Below, in pieces: positions 33,593-42,153 of a DNA stretch of 45,905 nucleotides. This DNA comes from a bacterium. GTDB lineage: Bacteria > Desulfobacterota > DSWW01. The stretch is taken from the NCBI GenBank assembly GCA_015486285.1, contig WFRX01000270.1, positions 1-45,905 on the forward strand. The letters are read 5' to 3'. A model generated the notes under the pieces. That model did no database searches and was not told where the DNA came from. It saw nothing but the letters and a program-made list of their open reading frames with translations. The position numbers and the translations under genes were made by a program. The first letter of the stretch is position 1. Each line of letters starts with the position of its first letter.

Positions 33593-35149
33593 TCAGGTGG
33601 GCGCGGACCCGTGCATTTTTTTTCGGGCAGGAAGGGATTCCTCTTTGGCTTCCAGGATTCTCAACGCCTCGATGATCTTCTTGCGCGTATCCCGGGGGAG
33701 AATAATTTCATCCACGATCTGAGCCGTCCAGGAACGGGCCGCTGCAAAGGCGTCCGCCTTTTCCCTGGAGAATTTCCAGTACGTATCATACGCATCCTCT
33801 TCGATCCATTCGCCCAGGGCCCGACGGTAGTCCAGCGTCGATGCCTCGACGCCGAAACGGGCAATGGGCCAGGCAAAGGTCAGGTCCGCGCCCATGCCTT
33901 TCAGCCCGCTCATGATCAGGCTGCCCGCATCCGCGTAGGCCTCGCGCAGAACGACACCGATCTTGGGCACTGTGGTCGTGGCATATACGTCGAGGATCTT
34001 CCCGATGTGGCGAATGAGACCACGGGCCTCTTCGGATTCGGCCGGCACGACCGGCGGCGTATCCGTCAGGTTGACCAGCGGGATGTTGTACGCATCCAGC
34101 ACCTGAAGGAAGCGGTAGTACTTGTCGCAGGCATCGACCTCCAGGGTGCTGCCCGGAAACTTCGGATTGTTCGCCACCAGCCCCACGACGCGGCCGTCGA
34201 AGCGGCAGAAGCAGCAGATCAGATTCTTGGCGTACTCGTCCTTGATCTCGAAGTACTCCCCGTTGTCCACCAGGACCTGGATCACATCGTGCATGTCGTA
34301 GGTCTCGCCGAAGTCATCCGGAACGATCTTTTCCAGGCTCTCGACTTCCCGATCCGCCGGGTCGCTCCTCTCCCACCGCGGCGGCATCTCCCGGTAATTG
34401 GAGGGCAGGTAGCGCAGCATCTCGCGGCATTTCAGGATGGTTTCTTTGTCATCGTCTCCGACCACGTCGCAAGTGCCCGAAAGCTGCATGTGGTAGTCGG
34501 CGCCCCCCACATTGCGGTCGATCACCTCGGAGGTGGCGGCCTGGGTCTGGCGGGGTCCGCCCAGCCACATGTTCCCCGACACGCGGCTCATGAACAGAAA
34601 ATCGCAAAGGGTGGGCAGGTAGGCCCCCCCGGCGATGCAGGGCCCCATCAACACCGTAATCTGCGGGGCGACGCCCGAGAAGCGCGATTGACTCCGGAAC
34701 TGCCAGTCGATGCCGGCCATGGGAATTTCCTTGTAGCCGAGCCGCCCCCCCGAGGAATCCAGCAGGTGAATCATCGGCATGCCCCACTGCGCGGCCAACT
34801 CGATGCCGAGGGCCGCCTTCATAATGCTCTGTATGCCGGTGGATCCTCCCAGGACGGTAAAATCCGATGCGTGGATCAGTACCAGGCGACCGTGCACTTC
34901 TGCGGTGCCGAGCACGACGCCGTCGCACGGCGCATCCGTCTCCCTTCCATCGATGCGTATCCCGGTGGTGTTCACACAGGAACCGAGTTCGTTGAATGTG
35001 CCCGGATCGATCAGGACGTCGATGCGCTCCCGGGCGGTCAGCTTGCCGCGGGCGTGCTGCCGCTCGATATGCTTCAGGCCGCCTCCGACCTTGTTCTTTT
35101 CCTGGATCTCCAGGTATTGCTGTATGGCCTCATCCATTCTTTTTCCCAT
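33593..35149 (-). CDS. Acyl-CoA carboxylase, carboxyltransferase subunit 1 (N-site intact)
   Basis: 518 residues, the size of PccB/MccB/AtuC-type carboxyltransferases. The N-terminal crotonase-like domain keeps the oxyanion motif AGGAY (residues 173-177 in GPCIAGGAYLP). In the C-terminal domain, where relatives read AYGGAY and MGPEGAV, this protein reads AYADAG (404-409) and VEAST, so the second oxyanion pair is lost. GKLTARERID and DPGTFNELGS at the N-terminus and GADLTFAWP near residue 420 confirm the family. It transfers CO2 from carboxybiotin to an acyl-CoA, presumably together with the second carboxyltransferase gene 22 bp upstream in the operon. Confidence 0.92.
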   Translation of the reverse strand: MGKRMDEAIQQYLEIQEKNKVGGGLKHIERQHARGKLTARERIDVLIDPGTFNELGSCVNTTGIRIDGRETDAPCDGVVLGTAEVHGRLVLIHASDFTVLGGSTGIQSIMKAALGIELAAQWGMPMIHLLDSSGGRLGYKEIPMAGIDWQFRSQSRFSGVAPQITVLMGPCIAGGAYLPTLCDFLFMSRVSGNMWLGGPRQTQAATSEVIDRNVGGADYHMQLSGTCDVVGDDDKETILKCREMLRYLPSNYREMPPRWERSDPADREVESLEKIVPDDFGETYDMHDVIQVLVDNGEYFEIKDEYAKNLICCFCRFDGRVVGLVANNPKFPGSTLEVDACDKYYRFLQVLDAYNIPLVNLTDTPPVVPAESEEARGLIRHIGKILDVYATTTVPKIGVVLREAYADAGSLIMSGLKGMGADLTFAWPIARFGVEASTLDYRRALGEWIEEDAYDTYWKFSREKADAFAAARSWTAQIVDEIILPRDTRKKIIEALRILEAKEESLPARKKMHGSAPT

Positions 35150-35171
35150 TCTGATTTCCTCCGCCTCTCCT

Positions 35172-36722
35172 TTACGCCGGTTTAACGGACCGTCTCTTTT
35201 TCGGGACCTCTTCGCGCTTGTTCCGCGACATGCGCAATGCCCGGATAATCCGCGGCCGGGTTTCCCGGGGATCGATCGCCTCGTGCACGGTATAGAAGTG
35301 GGTAAACGCCTTGCCCATGTTCATGACGCTGAATTGTTCTTTCAGGATGCTGAGGTAAAAATCATACACCTCCTCGTACTTGCCCTCTTCTTTCGCCTTG
35401 GCCAGCTCCTTGTGGAAAACGGCCAGGACGATGGACTCGGGCCCTGTGGGGGCGAATTCGGTGGTGGGCCAGCCGTAAATGAAGTCGGGTCCCATCTTCG
35501 AGCAGCCCATGGTGATATTGGACCCGCCGTAGGAGCGCCGCAGTACGACGGTCACCTTGGGATTGGTCAGGTGAGAGTATCCATGGAGGTTCTTGGCCCC
35601 ATGGCGGATGACGCCCAGGCGCTCCCACTTATCCCCCGGAGGATAGGCCGTTGTGTCCGACAGGGTGACGAGCGGGATATTGAAGTTGTCCAGAAACATC
35701 ATGAACCGGTCGTATTTGTCCGAGGAATCGGGCTCCATGATGCCGCTGAGTTCGTCCGGGTTGCTGGCCGCGATACCGACGGGCATCCCGTCGAAGCGGG
35801 CGAATCCCACGACGAGGTTCGGGGCGAAGTCCTCCTTGACCTCGAAGAATTCGCCGTCATCCACGATCAGGTCGATGACCTCGTGGATGTCGTATGTAAA
35901 TTTGGGGTTGTCCGGCATCACATCGAGCAGGGCCTCCTCGCGTCGATTCGGGTCGTCCGTCGGTTCATGCGCGGGCGGGTCCTCCCAGCAGTTCTGGGGC
36001 ATGAAATCGAGCAGACGCCGGGTCAGATCCATGGCCTCCTCGTCGGTCTCGGCCAAAAGGTCGACCTGCCCGCTCCGGGTCATGTGAAACTCGGCCCGGC
36101 CCCCGTCCTCGGATTCGATTTCTCCGCCCATCCAGAGAAACCCGGTGTTCTCGTTCATGATCAGAAAATCGGACAGTACCGGAACCTGCGCCAGCGGTCC
36201 GGCACAGGGCCCGAGTACCAGGGCGATTTGCGGGATGACCCCGGAATACAAGCAGTAGTTCCGGACCAGCCGGGCCAGGCCGTGCAGCCCGACGAACCCC
36301 CGGGTGAAACCGATCCGCGAGCCGACCGAATCGAAAATGCCGATAATCGGCACCTGTTCCTTGCCGGCCATCTCCACCAATTCGGCGATCTTCCATACAC
36401 CCTGGTCTCCCAACGCCCCGCTCATGACCGTGAAGTCGGTCCCATACACCATGACGAGGCGGCCGGAGATCTCAGCCGTGCCCATCACCACGCCGTCGGC
36501 GGGGCTGGGCTTCGGAGACTCTCCCAAGTCGCCCCGGGTATCGCGAACCAGGGACCCCATCTCCTGGAACGATCCGGGATCGACCAGACAATCAATGCGT
36601 TCCCGGACCGTCAATTTGCCTAAATCGTGCTGGAGTCGAACCCGCTCCTCCCCGCCGCCTTCGCGAGTTTCTCTCTCATTGTTGGCCAATTTTTCCAGAT
36701 ACCCGTCCATCCATTGTCCCAT
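35172..36722 (-). CDS. Acyl-CoA carboxylase, carboxyltransferase subunit 2 (C-site intact)
   Basis: 516 residues, paralogous to the next gene. GKLTVRERIDCLVDPGSFQE and GTDFTVMSGALG are typical. The N-terminal oxyanion motif AGGAYVP is replaced by GPLAQVP (residues 175-181), with Pro-Leu where Gly-Gly is needed. The C-terminal site is conserved: SYGGSN (397-402) and TGPESIV (426-432). This is the mirror image of its neighbour. In the family the active site forms between the N domain of one chain and the C domain of another, so the two proteins together could build one complete site. It follows the AtuA-like gene by 60 bp. Confidence 0.92.
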   Translation of the reverse strand: MGQWMDGYLEKLANNERETREGGGEERVRLQHDLGKLTVRERIDCLVDPGSFQEMGSLVRDTRGDLGESPKPSPADGVVMGTAEISGRLVMVYGTDFTVMSGALGDQGVWKIAELVEMAGKEQVPIIGIFDSVGSRIGFTRGFVGLHGLARLVRNYCLYSGVIPQIALVLGPCAGPLAQVPVLSDFLIMNENTGFLWMGGEIESEDGGRAEFHMTRSGQVDLLAETDEEAMDLTRRLLDFMPQNCWEDPPAHEPTDDPNRREEALLDVMPDNPKFTYDIHEVIDLIVDDGEFFEVKEDFAPNLVVGFARFDGMPVGIAASNPDELSGIMEPDSSDKYDRFMMFLDNFNIPLVTLSDTTAYPPGDKWERLGVIRHGAKNLHGYSHLTNPKVTVVLRRSYGGSNITMGCSKMGPDFIYGWPTTEFAPTGPESIVLAVFHKELAKAKEEGKYEEVYDFYLSILKEQFSVMNMGKAFTHFYTVHEAIDPRETRPRIIRALRMSRNKREEVPKKRRSVKPA

Positions 36723-36782
36723 GCCCTCAAGCTCCTCTATTCACTCGTGGTTCGTCCCGGCTCCCGCCTGTCCACACCCCGG

Positions 36783-38564
36783 TCACGTTTCGCTCCCGCC
36801 GTCGATGAGCAACGAAACCGGTATGTCCACTGCCTTCATTCTCAGATATTCCCCCAGTGTCTTCGCCTGGGGATCCATGCGAAACGAAGCCGACACCCCG
36901 TCTCCCAACACGCCCCGGATATAGAAATTGATGGCGAACAGGTTCGGGAGTTCATATCGCTCGATCGCATATGGCGCCATGTCCGGAAGAAGCGCCTTGA
37001 GTCTGTCCACGGTGAGAAAAGATCGCAGAAAGGCGAAGGACTCCGCGGTCTTCCCCCAGAGGCCCAAGTTCGCGTTGCCCCCCTTGTCGCCCGATCGGGC
37101 GGCAAAAAGGCGCCCCAGCGGGGCGGCAAGGGTTTCGCCGGCCGGCGCGGGCGGGATCTCCACGGCCGGTGGCTCGGGCCTCGGCGTACTGCCTTCCACG
37201 ACGACCGGGTCGATGGGAAAGGCGTCTTTGCCGATGACAACCTTCTGAGGCACCCGGCCCACCGATACGAGGGCCGGCCAATGCTGGATCACCGGACGCC
37301 CCCTCTCCGGCGGACCGGTCAGCGCCACGCCCGGGACGGTACACAAGGCCAGTTCGATGAATTTTGTCGAGAACATCGCTACCTTCTTCCGGTCCGGATC
37401 CATCACGGACATGCGCAGGTACGCGTATGCCTCCTCGTTGCTTCGTGGTTCCGCTTTGTCCGATCGGACCAGCTGAACCTCCGCCGATTTAAAGGCCCCC
37501 TTTCCGCCCAGGCTCCGGAAAAGGGTATCCTCGATGATTTCCGCCTTCTTTTCAATATCCAGGCCCGCGAGAAGCAATGTCAGGGAGTTCATGTATCCCG
37601 CCATGTTGTTGATGCAGACCTTTGTGGTCTTCGTCGGCGGTTCCCCCCGCACCCCCTTTACGGTAACGCGGTCCGGTCCCTCCCGGGACAAACGAATGGT
37701 GTCGAAACGGACGGCCACATCCGGCGTGAGATACCTCGGTTCCCGGATTTCGTAGAGAAGCTGGGCGGTCACCGTTCCCACAGAAACCAGCCCTCCGGTC
37801 CCCGGATGCTTGGTGATGACGCTGGATCCGTCTTCGTACATTTCGGCAATGGGAAAGCCGACGTTGTGGTACGAAGGGACCTCTTCCACGAAGGAGTAGT
37901 TCCCGCCGCACGCCTGCCCGCTGCACTCGATGATATGGCCGGCAACGGCGGCCCCGGCCAGCCGATCCCAGTCGTCCGGCTCCCATCCGAAACGCCATGC
38001 CGTCGGACCCATGACGAGGGCCGCATCCGCGAGCCTGCCGCCCACGACGATGTCCGCTCCCTCGGCCAGCGCCCGGGCGATCCCCCACCCGCCAAGATAG
38101 GCGTTGGCGGTAATCGGTTGGGCTGCGGAGTCCTTCAAGGGAATTCCCTTGTCCAGATGCACAAAGGCCTCGCCCTGCTCCTGGAGTTCACCCAGGCGGG
38201 GCATCAGATTGTCGCCTTCGATGTAGGCGACCCGAGGATGGAGTCCGAGCTTCCCGGCCGCCTTTTCCAGCTCTTCCGCCAACGCCGCGGGATTGAGCCC
38301 TCCTGCGTTGGAAACCACCTTCACCTTCTTGTCCAGGCATTGTCCCATCACCCCTTCCATCTGCCTCAGAAAGGTGTGGGCATATCCCTTCGCAGGATCC
38401 TTGAGGGTCTGCCTGAGAAGAATGGCCATGGTCAATTCGGCCAGATAGTCGCCGACCAGCACATCGACCGGTCCCCCTTCGATCATCTCTTGGGCGGCGG
38501 AAAAGCGATCGCCGAAAAAGCCGCTGAAGTTGGCAATAATGAATCTTTCCCCTCGATCCGTCAT
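36783..38564 (-). CDS. AtuA-like protein (DUF1446 plus AtuA C-terminal domain)
   Basis: 593 residues from ATG 38564 with GGGGAGG upstream. The first 440 residues match the AtuA core: FGDRFSAAQEMIEGGPVDVLVGDYLAEL-type N-terminus (landmarks at residues 17-44), VKVVSNAGGLNPAALA near residue 79, and GRLADAALVMGP near residue 160. The C-terminal domain (about 480-593) is the AtuA-like ferredoxin-fold region, with RSGDKGGNANLG near residue 494. AtuA is needed for citronellol/geraniol use in Pseudomonas but its biochemical role is not firmly established. First gene of the operon, about 35 bp after the predicted sigma-54 start site. Similar proteins occur beside other biotin carboxylases. Confidence 0.9.
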   Translation of the reverse strand: MTDRGERFIIANFSGFFGDRFSAAQEMIEGGPVDVLVGDYLAELTMAILLRQTLKDPAKGYAHTFLRQMEGVMGQCLDKKVKVVSNAGGLNPAALAEELEKAAGKLGLHPRVAYIEGDNLMPRLGELQEQGEAFVHLDKGIPLKDSAAQPITANAYLGGWGIARALAEGADIVVGGRLADAALVMGPTAWRFGWEPDDWDRLAGAAVAGHIIECSGQACGGNYSFVEEVPSYHNVGFPIAEMYEDGSSVITKHPGTGGLVSVGTVTAQLLYEIREPRYLTPDVAVRFDTIRLSREGPDRVTVKGVRGEPPTKTTKVCINNMAGYMNSLTLLLAGLDIEKKAEIIEDTLFRSLGGKGAFKSAEVQLVRSDKAEPRSNEEAYAYLRMSVMDPDRKKVAMFSTKFIELALCTVPGVALTGPPERGRPVIQHWPALVSVGRVPQKVVIGKDAFPIDPVVVEGSTPRPEPPAVEIPPAPAGETLAAPLGRLFAARSGDKGGNANLGLWGKTAESFAFLRSFLTVDRLKALLPDMAPYAIERYELPNLFAINFYIRGVLGDGVSASFRMDPQAKTLGEYLRMKAVDIPVSLLIDGGSET

Positions 38565-38607
38565 ATCGACCTCCCCTGGTGCATTCACCTGTCGAGGGCA
38601 GGTAAGG

Positions 38608-38625
38608 AGCAACGCGCATGCCAAG
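38608..38625 (-). promoter_or_regulatory. Sigma-54 promoter of the AtuA operon
   Basis: On the minus strand the sequence reads TTGGCATGCGCGTTGCT. The -24 GG and -12 GC are exactly 10 bp apart (TGGCAT-N5-TTGC), with one mismatch to TGGCAC. Transcription would start near 38597, about 30 bp before ATG 38564. A sigma-54 activator gene is divergent from it. Confidence 0.8.
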
Positions 38626-38694
38626 GGTGAAGAAATCTCAAGTCCTGGATTTCAAATGGTTATTCAGTATAGACGGATCGACGAATCCGATTGA

Positions 38695-38734
38695 ATTGCC
38701 GGAATACAGGCAATATTGCCTGAATACAGGCAGT
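38695..38734. promoter_or_regulatory. Two tandem 20-bp dyads, probable activator binding sites (UAS)
   Basis: Two head-to-tail copies (38695-38714 and 38715-38734) of a unit ATTGCC-N8-GGCAAT/GGCAGT. The two spacers are GGAATACA and TGAATACA, so 18 of 20 positions agree between copies. Each unit is itself an inverted repeat, and the junction forms the perfect 16-bp palindrome CAGGCAATATTGCCTG (38707-38722). They lie about 100-140 bp upstream of the predicted sigma-54 start, the usual place for enhancer sites, and two helical turns apart so both face the same side. Confidence 0.75.
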
Positions 38735-38738
38735 CTTC

Positions 38739-38767
38739 TTGACTATTGCTCCGCCCAATCATAGTCT
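38739..38767 (+). promoter_or_regulatory. Weak candidate sigma-70 promoter of the sigma-54 activator gene
   Basis: TTGACT (38739-38744) and TAGTCT (38762-38767) are 17 bp apart, starting 5 bp after the tandem dyads. The -10 is poor. If used, a protein bound at the dyads would sit next to the -35, allowing autoregulation. Confidence 0.3.
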
Positions 38768-38841
38768 GTCACGGACATCATTTCCATCATCGTGTGCGGA
38801 TGGCGGGGGCGGCTTCCGACAACTTCGGGGAGATACGCGAT

Positions 38842-41800
38842 ATGAAAGACGAGATTCCCGACTTCACCCGGGACCAGTGGAGATTCCTGGCGGCGCTGGA
38901 GGCATGCGGCGAGCCGGTGGCCATTGACGCAGCCGGCGCCATGGCCCCCTTGCCGCCGGATTCCCTCGAGGATCTCATCCAGCGCTGTGATCGGCTGGGC
39001 TGGATCAGGCGAATGGAACACAATCAGATCGGTGTGACAGCGGATCTTCCCGATACGGTCCGTTATGACCTGAAGCTTATGAACACGCCGGAGCACCTCA
39101 GCGCCCTGATCGACCGGCTTCGCGCACAAGGGTCCCCGGAGGCTCTGTGTAAGAGCGCGAGGATCAGGCTGCTTTCGGCCGCGGGCAAGATCAATGAAGC
39201 GGCGGAAATCGAGTTGGACCTCGCCCACGCGTCTCTCGAACAGCGCCGCCATGAGCAGGCATACCAACATCTCAGCAGGGCCGTCGCCAGGTGGCACAGC
39301 TACATCATGGGCGGAGGCGACGACAGGGATCGCATGTTTGTGGAAGCCGCCCTGGAACTGTCGAGCCTCTCCTTCGCCGTGGGCCGCGGCATGCAGGTGC
39401 TGGCCTCGTACCTGCGAACCGCGGTCAACCTGGCGAAGGCCTCCGGCAATGTGAGGTCCCATGCCCTGGCCTGTCTTCACCTGGGCCGCCTGCTGGCCTA
39501 CCTGGATCGACGCTCCGAGGCGATCACCATGCTCGCCGCGGGCAAGGAAGAAGTGGAACGGCTGGGGGACAGCGACATTCTAAAGGCCGCCGCCGAGTTC
39601 CTCGGGCTTTACTTCATGATCCAGGGCCGGTTCAAAGAGGCCCTCGTCCACTTCGAAAGGGCTGAAGAACATTTCACGCAGGCGGAGGACCGGCTCCTGG
39701 TATATCCGATGATTCTCTGGAGCCTCGGGATCACCCTGTTCGCCACCGGTCAGATTCCGCGCGCCCTCGGGTTCTTTCAAAGCTACTTCCGCTCGGCCAG
39801 GGATATGGGGCTGCCCGCCGTCGCCTCCATCGCCCGCGCGCTCCTCGGCTTTTCCCTGGCCGTTGTACGGAAGAGGCGGGAGGCCCTTTTTCATCTGAAC
39901 GCCTCCCTTCAAGAGGCCTCGGAAAACCGGTACGCGTATTCGCTCCTCATTGCAAGGGCCGGCCTGGCGATCCAGTTTTTCCACGACGGCGACTTGGGCA
40001 AGGCCTTCGAGTTGCTTCGATCGGCCGTTGTGGAGGGACAAAAGGCTGCATCCGCCCTTGTCCTGCTGAATCTTTACCTCCTGGACATGCTCGCCTCGTT
40101 CCATGATCAGGGGTTCGAGCCCCTCACCGACGGCTGGGAATACAAAGAGCAATTGGAAGGGTGTCTGAAGGACCCGAATCCGCCGAGGAGGGGGATCGCC
40201 CTCAGGCTGCGGGCCCAGGACGAGCTGCGTTCCGGCGCGAGCGCCTCCACCGTGATGAAGGACCTTGCCGCCAGCCGGGACTGTCTTCAGCGGGCAGGCG
40301 CCGCCTTTGCCCTGAACGACACCCTCTTCACGATGGCGCGGCTCGAGCTTCGCGAAGGCAACATGGAGGAAGCACGGGCTCTGGTTCGCAAAGCGTGGCG
40401 CAAAATACAAAGGATGGGGCTCGACAGGGACTATGTGCCCGGGGATCTCGGACATTTTTTCGAGGACGAGCCATGGTGGCAGAGGGAGAGGGACTCCGCG
40501 CAGATTCTTGTGGACCACTATTTCGAATTCCTCCACGGCCTCGATGCCGCCGCGGATGAGGAAGAGCTCTACCACCGTGCCGTGCGTCGATTGAGTCAGA
40601 TCCTCGGGGCCGAACGGGGCGCCCTGTTCTGGACCGCCGAACAGCGCAATCTCCATCATCTCGACCTCAAAGCCGGGTATAATTTCTCCAAACAGGAAGT
40701 GAACTCTGAAGGCTTCAAACCGAGTCTCGCATGGATCCGCAGGGCTTTCCGTGAGGGACGATACATTCGGACACGGCCGAAGGCCCCTGCACTACCGTCG
40801 CTTGACGAGGGAATACAGAATCTCCTCTGCATCCCCGTGCAAGTTGGCGGGGAGATCAGAGGTGTGCTTTATTATGACAATGCATACCTCAGCGTAAACT
40901 TCGATTTTCTTCCTCCCCAATGGACGCCGCTCCTGGTTGAGCACGCCAGCAACTACATCGCTCACATCCTGGAACTCCTCCGGCTGCGGGAAGAAACGAG
41001 CAGGCTCGCCGCAGACAAATCCATTCAAATGGAAAGGCTGGGGAGCGATACGATCCTCGCCCAGGCGCCGAACATGCTCAAGGTCCTCGACCAGGCGGAA
41101 AAGGCGGCCCGGTCCGAAGCCACCCTTCTGGTCACGGGCGAAACCGGCACGGGGAAGGAGCTGCTGGTCAGCAGGATTCACAGGCAGAGCCCCCGGGCCA
41201 ACGGGCCGTTTATTGTCGTGGACGCCACGACCATACCGGAAAGCCTGGTCGAGAGCGAGCTATTCGGCCACGAAAAGGGCGCCTACACCGGGGCGGACAG
41301 CAGGAAAAGGGGCCGCATCGAACTGGCCCACCAGGGAACGCTCTTTATCGATGAGATCGGGGAGCTTCCCCTGGTGGTTCAGGCGAAGCTCCTGCGGGCC
41401 GTGGAAGGCAAGACCTTCTACCGTGTCGGGGGCACCCACCCCGTAAAGTCCGATTTCAGGCTCGTTGCCGCGACGAATCGTCGCCTCGCCGACGAAGTCG
41501 CGGCCGGACGCTTCCGCCAGGATCTCTATTATCGTCTCAACGTCATTCCCATTGCGATCCCGCCCTTGCGGGAGCGTCCTGATGACATCATCTTGCTGGC
41601 CAGGAGTTTCTTCCGTCACTTCTGTCAGAAATACGGGCGCAAGGGACTGGAATTCACCCGCCATGACGAAGAGAAGCTGATTTCCTATCCCTGGCAGGGC
41701 AACGTGAGAGAGCTGAAAAACGTGATCGAACGCGCGGTGACACTGTCCGGAGGGGAAAACCTGATCCTGGATCTTCCCATACGGCGAGCCTCCCCGGAGG

Positions 41801-41985
41801 ATCAGACCTTTGCAGACATGCCGACCATGGACGAACTTCAGCGCCGCTATATCGTGCATGTACTCGAGAAAACGGGCGGGCGAATCTATGGGGTCGGGGG
41901 CGCGGCCGAGGTTCTGGGCATGAAGCGATCCACCTTGTATACGAGAATGTACAAGCTTGGAATCCGGGGTTCACCTCCGGGTTGA
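38842..41985 (+). CDS. Large sigma-54-dependent activator: TPR-like, GAF, AAA+, Fis HTH
   Basis: 1047 residues from ATG 38842 (GGGGAG upstream; the open frame reaches 38746 without a good start). Order: a small N-terminal domain (about 1-80, DFTRDQWRFLAAL), a helical TPR-like region (about 95-555), a GAF domain (about 566-713), the AAA+ core with Walker A GETGTGKE at 766-773, GAYTGA at 813-818 (Tyr variant of GAFTGA that contacts sigma-54) and FIDEIGELP as Walker B, then a C-terminal Fis-type HTH (GGAAEVLGMKRSTLYTRMYK). No receiver domain, so control is by ligand or protein contact. It is divergent from the AtuA operon and close to the sigma-54 promoter and dyads. Confidence 0.94.
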   Translation: MKDEIPDFTRDQWRFLAALEACGEPVAIDAAGAMAPLPPDSLEDLIQRCDRLGWIRRMEHNQIGVTADLPDTVRYDLKLMNTPEHLSALIDRLRAQGSPEALCKSARIRLLSAAGKINEAAEIELDLAHASLEQRRHEQAYQHLSRAVARWHSYIMGGGDDRDRMFVEAALELSSLSFAVGRGMQVLASYLRTAVNLAKASGNVRSHALACLHLGRLLAYLDRRSEAITMLAAGKEEVERLGDSDILKAAAEFLGLYFMIQGRFKEALVHFERAEEHFTQAEDRLLVYPMILWSLGITLFATGQIPRALGFFQSYFRSARDMGLPAVASIARALLGFSLAVVRKRREALFHLNASLQEASENRYAYSLLIARAGLAIQFFHDGDLGKAFELLRSAVVEGQKAASALVLLNLYLLDMLASFHDQGFEPLTDGWEYKEQLEGCLKDPNPPRRGIALRLRAQDELRSGASASTVMKDLAASRDCLQRAGAAFALNDTLFTMARLELREGNMEEARALVRKAWRKIQRMGLDRDYVPGDLGHFFEDEPWWQRERDSAQILVDHYFEFLHGLDAAADEEELYHRAVRRLSQILGAERGALFWTAEQRNLHHLDLKAGYNFSKQEVNSEGFKPSLAWIRRAFREGRYIRTRPKAPALPSLDEGIQNLLCIPVQVGGEIRGVLYYDNAYLSVNFDFLPPQWTPLLVEHASNYIAHILELLRLREETSRLAADKSIQMERLGSDTILAQAPNMLKVLDQAEKAARSEATLLVTGETGTGKELLVSRIHRQSPRANGPFIVVDATTIPESLVESELFGHEKGAYTGADSRKRGRIELAHQGTLFIDEIGELPLVVQAKLLRAVEGKTFYRVGGTHPVKSDFRLVAATNRRLADEVAAGRFRQDLYYRLNVIPIAIPPLRERPDDIILLARSFFRHFCQKYGRKGLEFTRHDEEKLISYPWQGNVRELKNVIERAVTLSGGENLILDLPIRRASPEDQTFADMPTMDELQRRYIVHVLEKTGGRIYGVGGAAEVLGMKRSTLYTRMYKLGIRGSPPG

Positions 41986-42153
41986 TCTCCTGCCTGAGAA
42001 GTGACACACTTGACGGGTCTGCCCGCAGGCCGACCCGGGCGGCACCTTCGGTTGTCATTTTCACGAACCGGCAGATGGGCAACGGTTTCCCGAAGAGCCG
42101 GAATGGGTTCGCCGGGCGATTGCAAGCGAACGGAAAGAACGGGAGTGTGTGCC

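Noticed and set aside
36627..38630. 667-codon open frame on the plus strand opposite the AtuA-like gene
   Set aside because: No recognisable motif; the minus-strand protein is a strong family match. Shadow frame.
38746..38841. Upstream 32-codon extension of the sigma-54 activator
   Set aside because: No ribosome site or family sequence in the extension; it would overlap the weak promoter. ATG 38842 with GGGGAG is preferred.
41986..42153. Possible sigma-54 promoter (CGGCAC...TTGT near 42040) before ubiD
   Set aside because: The spacing between the GG and the -12 element is off by one and the GC is missing, so it does not meet the -24/-12 rule.
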